From Acanthosepion lycidas (lineage: Eukaryota > Mollusca > Cephalopoda > Sepiida > Sepiidae): DNA of 64,000 nucleotides. Below, piece after piece: positions 41,890 through 53,779 of this stretch. Every line of letters begins with the position of its first letter. Within the stretch, counting starts at the first letter, position 1. A model generated the notes under the pieces. The model did no database searches. It was not told the origin of the DNA and saw only the letters and a list, made by a program, of their open reading frames with translations. The stretch lies in assembly GCA_963932145.1 (NCBI GenBank), contig OZ010616.1, positions 50,812,884 to 50,876,883 of the forward strand. The letters are read 5' to 3'. A program made the position numbers and the translations under genes.

Positions 41890-44800
41890 AGAAGGGGACC
41901 CGGTGACACTAAATAAAAAGAGGATTTGAATAAAAGAAAGGACCAGCGGTGACTAAAATTTATTTCGTGGTGGTGAGACTGTCAAAATGTTTATTTCGAA
42001 ATGACACTTAAGTGAAAGTCGATTTCTTCTTAAAGATATCCACTACCTACTTTCACTTTCATTTTCTGTTTTGATTTTGATTTTGTTTCGTTTGTCTGTT
42101 TTTTTTCTTTTTTTCTGTGTATTATCTTAATTCTCTCATTCATGTAAACACACACATGAAGTCACTTGTAAGATACTCGCGTGCGCATCACAAACCAATT
42201 CTTCTGGTGTAGACATCTCTTTACACTCCTGAAATAACCTGTAAATCACACAAAAACTGTATTCTTAGAATTTCATTGTTATTGTTACCGTCGTTGTTGT
42301 TGCTGCAGTTTTTTTAATTGCCCCCCCACCCCTTTAGTACTGATATTGAAGGTAGTTTAAATGCAACAGTACAAAAACATTACTTCTGTTGTGCTGTCAG
42401 CTCATTTATTTGTTATGTTATCAGCAAGAACTGTGACTACAGTTGTGAATTTATAATAGAGAAAATTAAATTTAAAAAGAGGTTTATTGCCGTTTTTATT
42501 CTGGAAGTTTCCGGGGGGGTGAGAAAAGAATGGATCGAATAAGAAGCAGTTTGTAGGATTCAGGGGGGTGGTTTTTTTTTTTTTTAAATTTTTTTTATTT
42601 ATTTATAGCTGTTTATTTTATTTCTTTTATTTTAAAATAATTTTTAGCATATTTAATATTTTAATTTAAAATCCTGCATAGTATATATTTATATTTGGCT
42701 TAGTATATTAAATTAGTAAATTGATTTTAAAATTCTGTTATTTTTGCTTTTCTGTAGAGTTATTTTTACTAATTTTAGTTAAAGAAAACTATGAAAAACA
42801 GAATTACTAATATTATGGAAATTAAGAGATAATATTTGTTTAATAATATTTTTAAGTAAATAGGTCATGGAAAATACCTTTCCACTGTTATATTTCAAGC
42901 AGAATTTCTTAGTCTTTCTTTTTTTCTTCGGCTTCTCTCATTGTCCTTCTTTTTGCACATTTTGACTATTATTGCATTTTTATAAATCTTTTTGATTTTA
43001 TTAGTAAATTAAATTTGTCGTATGCTTGATTATCTTTTATTTTTTCTCTCGTTCTCTTTCTATTGACAAAGTCTTTTCAATTAATTAAATTTTTTTCTTC
43101 AAAGAATTTTATTTGCAACTGTGTCATTAGAATTTAATTTATTAATTTAAAATTGTATAAAATTTATTTCATAATTAGAAATTAGCCATTATTTACTCGC
43201 AAATTTACTGGTTAAATTAATTCATTAGCAAAAACATAAAATATTAATGAAAATAACTATTCATCCTAATTAAGGCTTTACTTAAAAATAATAACAATAA
43301 CCACAAACTTTATTTAATTTAATTGTATTTATTTAATTCTATATTTATTGTTTACTTTTTAAATTTTAATCTATATCCACTTGATTTATTTCACCTTTAT
43401 TTTTTGCGATACATACAATGATTATTGTTTTTTCCTTACAACAGATCGATATTATTAATCAATTGGGGTGTAATGTAAATCAATCACAATTTTAAAAAGA
43501 AAGAAAAAGAATTGAAAAAGAAAATAGTAGTAACATTAACCTTTAAAAGATTTGTTAAATGAAGGTAATACTTTAATTAATTATTGTCTTTTTTACCTAA
43601 AATATATATATATCGAATAGGGCGCTAACGTACCGATTCAGTGTCTCATGACAAAAAGGATTTTAATCGCCAAATATAAATCGAAAAGAAAAAGGAAAAA
43701 GAAAAAAATACGAAAGAATAGCAGAAAAAAAAAAAAATTATACTAAAAAATCTCTTGTTAAATTAATAATTTCATATGACAATATTTTTGTCAATTTTTT
43801 GTCATTTTTTTGATTGTTAAATTCAAGATCACCAGCAACTAAATAAAACTAGTATTAAATTACACTAATACTTAAAAATAAAAGTTACTCTTTTCTTACT
43901 CCTTTGACAGAAGTAGTTCTTGTTTGTTTTGTTTTTAATTGTTTTTAATTTATAGCCGTAATTATCTCTAGTCTAATTGCATTATTTTTCTTCTTTAACT
44001 CGACAATAATTTATTTGTTATTACTATCTTAAAATCTTATTGATTTATGCCTTCTAAAAGTTCTGTATGTTTTGTTTTACCATTTCAACTGGTCCAAAAG
44101 AAAAAAAAAGAAAAAAGAAAAGCAATGTCGACAGTGACAGGAATATCATGTTAAGAATAGTGACCGAAATTGATTTTAAAAAAGTCAAACTAAATTGATT
44201 ACATATTTTTTTACATCTACTTTTTTTTCTTTAGAAAACTCTTGTTCCTTAAAACATTATTATTTATTATTACTTATGCATTTTTGGATAGACATCAAAG
44301 TAAACATTCTTTTTTGTTTAGAATTTTTCCGTTTTAAGCAATTTTGATAATTTAATGAAAAACCACACAAATAGATAGAGACAAAGAGAGTGATTTGATT
44401 TTTAACGGAAACTAAATAATTATTTTTAAATTAACACACTAAAAAACAAAATTTCGCTTTTTTTTACTTCCCTAAACCATAGGAGGTTCAGATCCTTAGA
44501 ATTTCAGAAAAAAATTTATTATTTCTGTGACTAGATTTGTTGAAATTCAAAAAAGAAGCTCAAGTGAGAAAAAAAAAAAAAAAAAAATTCAAACCAATTA
44601 AAAAAGGAGTTTGACATTTTTTAAAAGACAAATTTAGAATTTTATTTTTTTAGATGTTTAAAATTCTTTTTCTCCTTATTTTTCCGCTGTGAAAAATAGT
44701 ATTTTTTATTAAGCATCTAATTTTCAAAGCAAGTACTGTTAAATTGCATTTTAAGACATTTTTACCAAAAAACAAAAATAAAAAAAGTAAATACTCTAAA

Positions 44801-45380
44801 AAGGTATTTGTATATTATATATATCTATGTATATGTATATATATTAAAATTATTTCAAAAAATGAATTTTCGATCCGGCAATAAATATTAAAGGAGAAAT
44901 ATAAATATATTTAAATAAAAAATATATATATTTGAGTAAATAAATTAAATACCGTTTTACACACGCTTAAAAAGCGATTGTTAAGTTTGTCAACAATTTC
45001 GAACCATCTGATGTACAAAAAACCTGAATGAATGGAAAATCTTTGATTATTAGTTGTAAAAGCCAATAACGACAGGTGTCTTAACTTTTATAAAACTCAT
45101 AACGTAACTACATACACACGCTCATATACAATACAACACGTACTACTTACAGACAAAAGCGTATATAATTTATATATGTAATTACTTATATAAATATATA
45201 TACTTAACTGTATGTAATAAACATTTATTGCCCCGATTTCCAACCTTCTGTAACTTTTGTCTCTTTTCCCATGAATATTATTTTTATATTTTTTTACATG
45301 CAGACCTTTTCATTTTAAGAAGTAAATTGACATACGGGTGTGTGTTCCTTTTTAAAAGTTTAATCTTAAGAACTAATTCA
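41890..45380. other. Long, very AT-rich noncoding stretch
   Basis: Homopolymer A and T runs (for example 42573-42585 and 44571-44587), a C run near 42321 and TA-rich patches (43603-43614, 44810-44845). Stop codons are dense in all frames. I see no element, RNA gene or conserved motif here. Confidence 0.6.
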
Positions 45381-45930
45381 AGAAAAGGCGTAAAAAGAAA
45401 AGAAAAGAAAGAAAGAAGGAAACAAAGAAGGCAAGAAGGAAACAAAGAAAGAGAAAAAGATTTATTTGTTTTGATTATTTTTTCTTTATTTTTCAAATTA
45501 TGAACAAAAAAATTCTCTACACAAGCAGAACTTGAAACAGTTTAGTCAAATTTATAAAGAATACAAGAAAAGAACTAAAAAATTTTGCAAAAATGTTTTA
45601 AAAAAGGAAAAAAAAAGAAGTATAAAGGAAAGAAAAAGAAAGTTTTAAATGAAAATAGGGAAAGGAAGGAAGTAATTAATTAAAAAAAAATGTAGACTAA
45701 AAACAAAAAGAAAGAAGAGAATAAAAAAGAAGAAAGAAAGAGATAAAAAAGGAAAGCAGAAAGAGAAAAAAGACAAGAAAGTAAAGTAAAAAAGAAAGGA
45801 ATAGAAGGAACGAAGGAAAAAAAAAGAGACCAGAAAGGAAAGAAGGAAGGAAAGAAGGAAGGAAAGAAGGAAGGAAAGAAGGAAGGAAAGAAGGCGATAA
45901 AAACAACCAAAGAAAAAGAAAGGACTAGAA
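45380..45930. repeat. Purine-rich low-complexity region with (AAGGAAGG)n core
   Basis: The plus strand is almost wholly A and G. A clean GGAA/AAGG array lies at about 45830-45893. Minus-strand Phe/Ser/Leu-rich frames here are composition artefacts. Confidence 0.9.
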
Positions 45931-46435
45931 AGTAAGGAAGAAAGACATGGCTAAGAATACAAAAAAACTAAAAAAAAATCTTGAATAAGATGGAATTGTT
46001 CAAAGAGCCGAAAAGCCATGGGGGTAAGGATTATCACCCTGTGTAGATGCATATAAACTCGTTATGGACACTCCCTTTTTTGTGAAACAGAAAATAAAAT
46101 GTACACTTCGACGGTTTACGTGAGGTATGTATGATACTTTTTTTTTTGTAATATAAAAAATCTTTTTGGAACCATGTACCATTGTTGTATTTTGTACTTT
46201 TCAAAAATTGTAAACAACCACACCCTCCCTGCCATCACTGGTATCATCATTAACAATAATAAGTTCCTTGGAACTTCGAAGGCACATGTCATCTTTCCAA
46301 TTTGGAATGACACAAATTATAGTAATGTTTGTTTAACAACCCGAATGCATATGAAACCTGATTAACCAATGAAAATCAAACAATGCAAAATTAAAAAATA
46401 CCAAAATTTCTTTCTTCTTTTTCTCCATATTTCAT

Positions 46436-46480
46436 TCTCTGATGAAGCTTTAATAAAAGTGAAACATGTTAGATTAATAA
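46436..46480 (+). other. Hammerhead-like core motif (weak candidate)
   Basis: CTGATGA (46439-46445) is followed by a short hairpin-capable stretch, then GAAA at 46461-46464, then the self-complementary CATG and TT. The triplets TCT before the core and AGA after it can pair as a 3-bp stem I. These are the conserved parts of the hammerhead core in the right order, but helix II has an unpaired A and stem I is very short. Many retroelement tails carry similar strings, so it may be a decayed retroelement end. Confidence 0.25.
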
Positions 46481-47129
46481 ACGTTTGCTATTTGTTTTTA
46501 TTTTATGAATAATAAATATAACAATCTGAAGATGAAAGTAGAAAGTAAGTTCTCATGAGGTTCCTCAACTTTGTACTAAACCTAATTGATACTTAATAAA
46601 CACAATGACTATCAATTTTCACTATATCCATGAAAGGTGGGTATCTGTTGAAAACAAGCTTATCATACAGACCATTTCTTTATGTTGTGAATTTGATTGT
46701 ATACTCAAAAGGTTTTATATCACTAATCATAGTAAAACTGAAATGTGCAGCTATAATTCATTATCTGTTATCTTTACATTGTACTCTTTAATACAAAAGT
46801 TATTAGTGACATTGTCACTATTGTCACCAACTGCTAGAAAACAATGGAACACTCAAATTCTCTCAATTTCTGCTGATTGGTTTTCTGAGCAAGACACAGA
46901 TAACTGATCAGTTAACAAAACAGAAAATGGAGTGAGCAATCTGATATGTCCTGGAAACAGATATATTTGTTCAAAGTAGCAAAGTGGTTTTGGACTACTG
47001 TAACCGAGTAGGACAATCTAGCAAGTAACTATAATGGACTGGTCCTTGTCATAGTGGTAGGCGACAGGTGAAGACTATAGGCATCAACCCTGTACCTCCA
47101 CATCAGTCTGTATTTATGGCTGACACCAG
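46481..47129. other. Noncoding interval
   Basis: A 100-codon open frame at 46605-46907 has no recognisable domain and unremarkable composition; I do not call it a gene. Nothing else supported. Confidence 0.5.
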
Positions 47130-47440
47130 CCAATCATATTACTGTGAGGGGGAACCCAGGTGTATGCATATTAATTACATCACAATCAAAATTCAAATTC
47201 CTGCTGAGATTGATTGTTTGCTTTGCACTAATACTCTTAGAAAAAAAAACAAAACAGGGATCTGTTTCTTTGTTTCCTCTCCAACTATTGGTAAAATACC
47301 TGGGAAGACTGGTTTCTCTAAGACTTGATTGGAAGTCACTCTATGAGAAGGACAGCTAATTCAAAACAAGGAGTGGAATTTACTTTTTCTATCAGGGTTA
47401 AGGTAAAAATTGTAGAGGGTGCAAAACAGATCAAATCCAG
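47130..47440 (+). mobile_element. Old tRNA-derived SINE copy, same family as the one at 56608
   Basis: The segment aligns, with many substitutions, to the element at 56608-56915. Shared landmarks are a B-box-like ATTCAAATTCCTG (47191), ACTAATAC, the string CTCCAACTATTGGTAAAATA (47280-47299), a following GAAGACTGG, and GAAGGACAGCTAATTCAAAAC (about 47347). It is more diverged than the other copy and has a short A-rich insertion near 47241. The A box is not convincing. Two small open frames here are incidental. Confidence 0.6.
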
Positions 47441-47597
47441 AATCCAAAGTTGGTATTTAAATCCAAGTAAAATTGGGATTTGAAATGTTTTTCCAAAGTA
47501 GCAAGATTCTTCTTTATTCAACAGAATAATACAACCTATAGTATGTGGTCCTATACAAGAAACATCACACTTAATTATCTAATTACATTTTGTTGAT

Positions 47598-47820
47598 CTT
47601 CTATGTGCCATGTCCCTTCAGAACATAGGTGGTCATGGCTCTCCACGAGTTCCTATCTCTTGCAGCCTTTAGCAATTTGTTCTCTCTTGGCTAAAGCTAC
47701 CTACCACCATTCACACAACCTCGGGTAAGTGGCTCACTCCCCTCCCCTATCTCTCTTGCCCTCAAAATTTGTGAGAGTTAAGTTTTCCTTCTTCATTATG
47801 TGTCCAAGAAATATGTTTTG
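47598..47820 (-). mobile_element. LINE 3' end fragment (RT C-terminus), copy 1
   Basis: Read on the minus strand, the segment encodes pieces resembling LGHIMKKENL, then GKRDRG, then AARDRNSWRAMTTYV, then KGHGT, the usual order at the C-terminus of an animal non-LTR retrotransposon reverse transcriptase. The frame is broken and only the last 75 or so codons remain, which fits 5' truncation. It matches the larger copy at 49743-50160 in order and spacing. No target-site duplication or poly(A) tail was identified. Confidence 0.65.
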
Positions 47821-47943
47821 TGTGACAGGAATTCAGATTACTGAACTTAATTTGAAACCATAATATTTGGGAGAATAATGAATCATTTTTCAGTAATTAG
47901 AAATTTGGAAATTTTTCTGTTATGTGCATCACGTTATTTATAG

Positions 47944-48024
47944 TTCTTCTTCTTCTTCTTCTTCTAGTTCTTCTTCTTCTTCTAGTTCTTTTTCTTCTTA
48001 TAATTCTTCTTCTTCTTCTTCTAG

Positions 48025-48072
<48 letters not shown>
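47944..48072. repeat. Compound (TTC)n and (ATC)n microsatellite
   Basis: Three TTC blocks separated by TAG or TAA interruptions are followed by about sixteen perfect ATC units at 48025-48072. Poly-Ser, poly-Leu and poly-His frames across it are artefacts. Confidence 0.97.
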
Positions 48073-49742
48073 TCTTAAATTTAAAATTTTTTTCTTCTAT
48101 TATAACCGTCATTATGGCTATAAGATTATTTCATGTGTTTCTCATTATTTACTAATTATGTAATTATATATTGTTATGATACCAAAGTCATTTTTATTAT
48201 TTCCAATTATTCCATCTTTATCATTGTTATGATCAGATTTTACATTACAGTTTTCTGGAAACAATTTTTCTTTTTGATATTCTCTGTGTATTGTTATTAT
48301 TATTTTTATTATGCTTGATTGATACATATTAAGTCTATATATTGATTGTATCATTATCATTACTATTGATTTACTATGGTAAATCAGTGATTGTTTTATA
48401 TACTTTTTAATATTGAATTTCTATATCTGAATAATATTCCTTAATACAGCTATTGTTTAGCCTTTCAAAGGCTTGTGACCTAACCTTTTGAGATGTCAAA
48501 ATCTTTCTTGCACCCTATGAAATAAAGTAATAAATTTTAATTTCAAAAAGTCAAAATTGGTAGTTTAATATAAAAAAAATATAAACAACAAAATATTAAA
48601 ATTTATTAGATGTCAAAAAGGTCAGTATCAAAATATCTATTTGGATAAATGCAAATTTGGAGCACAATTCTCCCACAGAATTCTAAGGTTAAAAGAGACC
48701 AACTCTGTATTGTAGAAATTTACACAAAAAGCCTAAATATCTGTATTATATATTATTGACTACTAGCCAATAACAATTTTCAGGTTTAACTAATTTGCAT
48801 ATTGATTTTAAGAAAGTATATTTGATTAATTAATTGTCCTTCATTACTGTTATTTTATTTGAGGATTGTTTTGATTTTCATATCAAAAATAGTTCTGTTT
48901 AGGGATATTGTCTTATATAGTGCAGAAAAGTGTTTGAAATTTGCATTTTACTTGGCCTTCAACAAGTTGGCATCTATAATTTGTAAAACTTTACTTAACT
49001 ATAACAAGCCTGCACCCCCACATCTGACCAATTAATTTCTTCTGTCTTTACAGTCATAAATGAACAAATATATTGAATGTCCGCAACCCCTTCAACATTT
49101 CATAAATAGTGAACATTAATCCCATAGAAAAACAACTAAATTTTCCTAGAAAAATTACCAAGTTATGTTTTTCATTCATGCAAATACATGTATTTTATTT
49201 CTGTCAACACCTGTTAAATATTATTCAGTTCTACCATGTTTCATTTGTTTAAAAACAGCAAAATATTTAAATGTTTAGCTATCTGAATAAATACAACTGT
49301 TTTCTTTCATGCTTACAACCAATTTATGAATGAAATGTTCATTTAAAATTTTTGTTTCAAAGATTTCAAGTAGCGAATACATCTTTGCAAAGTGATAGCG
49401 AGTTGGTAAAGCCTGCTAGTTTGCAATAAATGTTTTGTTCAATATTTTTTAAAATTTTTATTTCTATCATAATTGAGATTCCCAATCAAAGAATTGTACA
49501 CTGATTTGAGATATGATATAAAAACATGTTGTACAGATCAGCAATAAATAAAATTTATAAAATAAAATTTAAAAATTAGTGCACAGGAAGCTGAAATTAA
49601 GAACCACAATTAAGTCACAAAGGCACTTTTTTTAAAACACATAGTTGATGCTTGAATCAATATCACACATATGTTTGAAAAGAGTATTACCATTAACATG
49701 TCAAAAACATTATAGCATGAAAAAAATTTGAAGAAGATAATG
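48073..49742. other. AT-rich noncoding DNA
   Basis: No open frame of interest, no element and no RNA gene recognised. Composition is AT-rich without long tandem structure. Confidence 0.6.
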
Positions 49743-50160
49743 TTTATTTCTTCTTTCTATGTACCATGTCCTTTCGGGACATAGGTGACCATGGTTCTTC
49801 ACCTCCCTCAATCCATTGCAGCTCTCAACAAGTTCTTTCTCTCTGCTACCTCCCCCAGCCCACGTTCTGTCATTCACTTGCTTAAGGCTGCATTGTTTTT
49901 CCTTGTATCTCTTTCCCTCAACCTGTGAGTATGAGATTCTCCAGTCGCTGCTTCCTCATTATGTGTCCCAGAAAGCGGCCTCTTCCTAATGTTAAGTATA
50001 AGCCTTTTCCTTGTTTGAAAACTCTCTAAGACCTCATCATTGCTCACACACTCGGTCCATGATATCCTTAGCATCCTTCTGTAAAAACATATCTTCATCG
50101 CCTCATGTCTCTTCTTCATCTTTGAGGAAATCATCCAACACTCGCTACTGTAAAGAACTT
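49743..50160 (-). mobile_element. LINE 3' end fragment (RT C-terminus), copy 2
   Basis: The minus-strand frame 50134-49874 encodes MKKRHEAMKICFYRRMLRIS and then WTECVSNDEVL, a pattern typical of the region after the reverse transcriptase thumb in a large group of animal LINEs. A frameshift near the RKRPL stretch separates it from the next expected segment, GHIMRKQRLENLILTG, and further decay follows. Near 49800-49760 the pieces AAMD, TMVTYVPKGHGT appear, the family C-terminus. Only the last 135 or so codons are present, so the copy is 5'-truncated and dead. The exact clade was not determined. Confidence 0.75.
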
Positions 50161-50985
50161 AACCAAATTGAAAGGTTCATAAAAAATATCAAACAGGAAT
50201 ATAGTGTATAACTTTTAATTGAATAGAAAGGTTTATCAAACAATACACAATAGATGACCCATGTATTACTTTAGATGATTAGACAGGGACACCAAAAATT
50301 GGCTGTATTACCTGAGATGAATAGAGTGATTTATGAAGAGATAGATAAAAAGATATCCAGTTATATGTTAGATGAAAAATCAAAAATCTTTTTCCACTCA
50401 TTTCTTCTTAAGCATACTGATATAGCCATTAAGATGTGGTGATTCCATTACTGACAGTTTAAAGAAAACATTATTGAGTAAAAAGGATTATAAAAGAACC
50501 AGTATCAAGAAGACATTTTTGAAGTTTGTATTTGAAAGAAAAGCAAGAAACAAGAAGAGAATTCCATGGGGGAGAAATGTGAGAGAAGAAACTTACTTTA
50601 GAATAGAACTTACAACTAGAAATTTCAGAAGTAAAATTAGGATGCGTAGCTACTAAAGTTAGTACTAGATTGGTAATTAGGTCTTAATCCTTTTGCTGTT
50701 AGAACTACTGAGTTTTCATTTCCCTTCCCTCTCTCTTATACCAGGTGTAAATCAAAATTGTCCAAATCACATGACAGCATATTTGGCCATCTCACAAAAT
50801 ATTTGATATCTAAAAAAAACTACTAAAATAAATGAGTTTCTTTTTTCCAGGTTTGCATATAAAATATTTAGCCATCTTGATACCATATTTCATAGGAATC
50901 ACTGAAAAAATTCTTTGAGTTATTCAGCTAGAAAGAGAACAAGTTAAAATCGTTTTGTGTCAGCCTCACTAACTCTTCCCATATG
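50161..50985. other. Noncoding interval
   Basis: A 60-codon, Lys/Arg-rich open frame at 50474-50656 has no recognised similarity. I do not call it a gene. Confidence 0.5.
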
Positions 50986-50989
50986 GGCA

Positions 50990-51395
50990 ATCGGGAGAAG
51001 AAAAGATCATTCAAGCCTTCAGTACCAAAATTCCTACTCTGGCTTCCATCTTCAAAGTCCATTCAAGAATCATCAAAAGAACAGTGAATAAGTTTAAAAA
51101 AGAGGGAACAGTAGAGAAGAAAACTGGACCAGGAGGTTACAACAGGAAGATGGATCATCATTCCTACTTAGAGCTAAAGCGATCAATTAAAAAAATCCAA
51201 CTCAATCCATGAAACATTTGGCACATGAAAGAGGAGTTTCAGCTATAATAGTTCAAAAAGCAGTGAAAAAAGAATTGAAAATGAAATCATAGATGAAACA
51301 TATGAGTCACCTTGTTACTCCAGGACAGAAAGTTAGAAGGTTAGAGAGGGCAAAGATCATCTTGAATAAGTTGGAAAATGATAGTGGAATAATAA
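50990..51395 (+). mobile_element. Decayed mariner/Tc1-type transposase, N-terminal DNA-binding part
   Basis: The plus strand encodes, in order, KIIQAF, RIIKRTVNKFKKEGTVEKK, TGPGG, a second helix-turn-helix region with NPTQSMKHLAHERGVSA and VQKAVKKELKMKS, then HLVTPGQKVRRLERAKIILN. This order, with two helix-turn-helix units joined by a G-rich linker and a LLTP-type segment, is that of a Tc1/mariner-superfamily transposase. There is at least one frame change near 51200 and a stop near 51288. The catalytic DDE/D part is not recognisable: the next 200 bases contain only a doubtful HVIFTYGRFHHDSY-like stretch. No terminal inverted repeats found. Confidence 0.6.
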
Positions 51396-51829
51396 ATATA
51401 TATTTGAACTTGATTCCACTTCTTCATGAGCTTCCGATCCTTAGCTATGATTAATTAATGATGAGCATGTCATTTTCACTTATGGTCGATTTCACCACGA
51501 TTCTTATGTTAAGCTTGGAGACCAATTATACATTCTGTTTGCATCCAATAGTGTTATAAAATGCTTGGAGAATTCCAGTAAGATATCTAATCATTTCTAA
51601 GATACAACAGTTCAAAGCTTAATCTAACAAATGAATAATTTTGCTTTTACATGATTTGGACAATTTTGCCGTGACACCCGGTATATATATTTAGATTTTT
51701 ATTCCAAGCAAGACAATAAAGCCACTAAAATGCTAGGGTCCCAAAATTATTCTCAATTCTAGCAAAATTATTCAGTTGCTGCTTGAAAGAGATATCCTAC
51801 CAAGGCCTGTAGAAAGTGTCAAGCGTATG

Positions 51830-53700
51830 CCTGGTTTTGAATTTCCCCCCTCCCGGTACAGACCCATCAGTATCATTAGTATGCTTTTTGAAGCCATAAT
51901 CAATAAGGTTGTCGAGTATCTATAAAAGGCCTTCAACAAGGTATGGTACAAAGGCTTACTACACACGTTCTTCAGTTATGGAATCACTGGAAGGGTCTTC
52001 TTGATCAAAAAATCCTTCCTAACAGGTAGGTCCCTGAAGGTAGTTATCAATGGTCAGTCCTCTGGAGCCCTCAATGGTTAATGCCGCCATCCTCCTGATG
52101 TCACTCTTCTTTTTGATCTACATAAATGACCTGTCTAAGGATATACTCAGATGATTTGTAAACACCTATACCGATGATATGATACGGGTGCACCTCTAAA
52201 ACACTTGAGGGTCAAAGACTGACGACTGATCTCTCTTCCCAATGCACAAACTACCCAATGGGGTAAAAAACTAGCTGGTTATATTCAATGTCTCGAAGAC
52301 CAAGCTAGTTACATTCTATCATCGCCGAACTTACCCCGAACTACCATCAATCAGGATGAACAGAGGTCCTCTCGGGGAAACACAGTGCCTTGAAAGACTG
52401 TTGAAACTTGTACATAAGATTCAATGCTAAGGATGCAGGTAAAATGGTCAGCTCTCTGTAACACTCAAGTAAGTTACTGACACCTCCTGATAACCTCTAA
52501 CTTTACAAGAGCCAAATCAGGCCAAAAATGGAGTACTCTGTCATATCTAGGCGGGAGATTCCATCAGTGAGAAGCAAGTTCCACTCAAACAGCTACTTCC
52601 CGCGAACTACTACACTATGGAACAGACTCCCAAGAGGATGTTTCCCCGATCACTACAATCTTAACCTGTTCAAGTCTAGAGTTAACCGTTATTTTCCCCT
52701 CCTATCCATATAAACTACCCATTGATGAGAAGCAAGTTACTCTCGAACAGCTTCTTCCCACGAACCACTGCCCAGGGGAACAGACTCCCAAGAGGATGTT
52801 TCCCCAATCACTACAACCTTAATCTGTTCAAGTCTAGAATTAACCATTATCTTCCCCTCCTATCCATATAAACTACCCATTACTGAGAAGTAAGTTCCAC
52901 TCTATTAGCTTCTTCCCGCGAACCACTGCCCAGGGGAACAGACTCCCAAGAGGATGTTTCCCCAATCACTACAATCTTAACCTGTTCAAGTCTAGAGTTA
53001 ACCATTATCTTCCCCTCCTATCCATATAAAGTACCACTTGGTGAAAAGTAAGTTCCACTTGAACAGTTTCTTCCTGTGAATCACTGCCCAGGGAAACAGA
53101 CTCCCAAGGTTAACCATTATCTTCCTCTCGTATCCATATAAACTACTCTTTGGTGAGAAGTAAGTTCCACTCGAACAGCTTCTTCCCGCTAACTACTGTC
53201 TGGGGGAACAGACTCCCAAGAGGATGTTTCCCCAATCACTACAATCTTAACTTGTTCAAGTCTAGAGTTAACTGTTATCTTCCCCTCCTATCCATATAAA
53301 CTACCCATTGATGAGAAGCAAGTTCCACTCTATCAGCTTCTTCCCGTGAACCACTGCCCAGGGGAACAGACTCCCAAGTGGATGTTTTTCCAATCACTAC
53401 AATCTTAATATGTTCAAGTCTAGAGTTAACCGTTATCTTCCCCCTCTATCCATATAAACTACCCATTGGTGAGAAGTAAGTTCCGCTCGAACAGCTGCTT
53501 CCCACGAACAAACTGCCCAGGAGAACAGACTCCCAACAGGATGCTTTTCCGATCAATAAAATCTTAAACTGTTAAATGCTAGAGTTAATCGTTATCTTCC
53601 ACTCCTGTACAAGCAAATGACCTCCAAACGTAACCTTCTACCCTGCGTGGCTCCCAGACCCTGTAAAGGGTGAACCTAGCTGTAAATGAAAAAATATATA
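51830..53700 (+). mobile_element. APE-type LINE (CR1/Jockey-like), 5'-truncated, broken, with expanded 3' coding segment
   Basis: Plus-strand pieces appear in the order expected for reverse transcriptase: RYRPISIISMLFEAIINKV (about 51856), KAFNKVWYKGLL (51926), SFLTGRSLKVVINGQSSGAL (about 52010), then YTDDM (52167, the YADD box), then a C-terminal RSKFHSNSYFPRTTTLWNRL and PRGCFPDHYNLNLFKSRVNRY (52570-52700). Some 45-50 residues between EYL and KAF are missing, the motif A aspartate reads Asn, and there are several frame changes and stops. The endonuclease and early RT are absent. After 53640 comes a short 3' region with CCCTGTAAAGGG and an A-rich tail ending near 53700. The element is clearly dead. 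Clade assignment is by memory of family patterns. Confidence 0.75.
52569..53640 (+). repeat. 158-bp tandem array made from the LINE C-terminal coding segment, seven units
   Basis: Units begin with GAGAAGYAAGTT (or a close variant) at 52569, 52727, 52885, 53043, 53155, 53313 and 53471. Spacing is 158 bp except for the fourth unit, which is 112 bp because it lacks the middle part. Each unit carries TTCTTCCCRCGAAC, AACAGACTCCCAAG, GGATGTTTYCCCAATCACTA, GTTCAAGTCTAGAGTTAACC and CCTATCCATATAAACTACCC. The first unit is in frame with the LINE C-terminus; since 158 is not a multiple of three, later units shift frame. Units differ by several percent, so the array is not brand new. Confidence 0.9.
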
Positions 53701-53779
53701 TATAAAAATCCTGACCTACATTAATAATACTCGTTTTGAAAACATACTATGTTTTGAAAGCATGCCAGCATGTATCGAT

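Noticed and set aside
45680-45910. Phe/Ser/Pro-rich minus-strand frames
   Set aside because: They arise from the purine-rich (AAGG)n tract.
46605-46907. 100-codon plus-strand frame
   Set aside because: No domain, no splice or promoter context, and AT-rich surroundings make a frame of this size unremarkable.
47922-48163. Poly-Leu/poly-His and poly-Ser frames
   Set aside because: Products of the (TTC)n/(ATC)n microsatellite.
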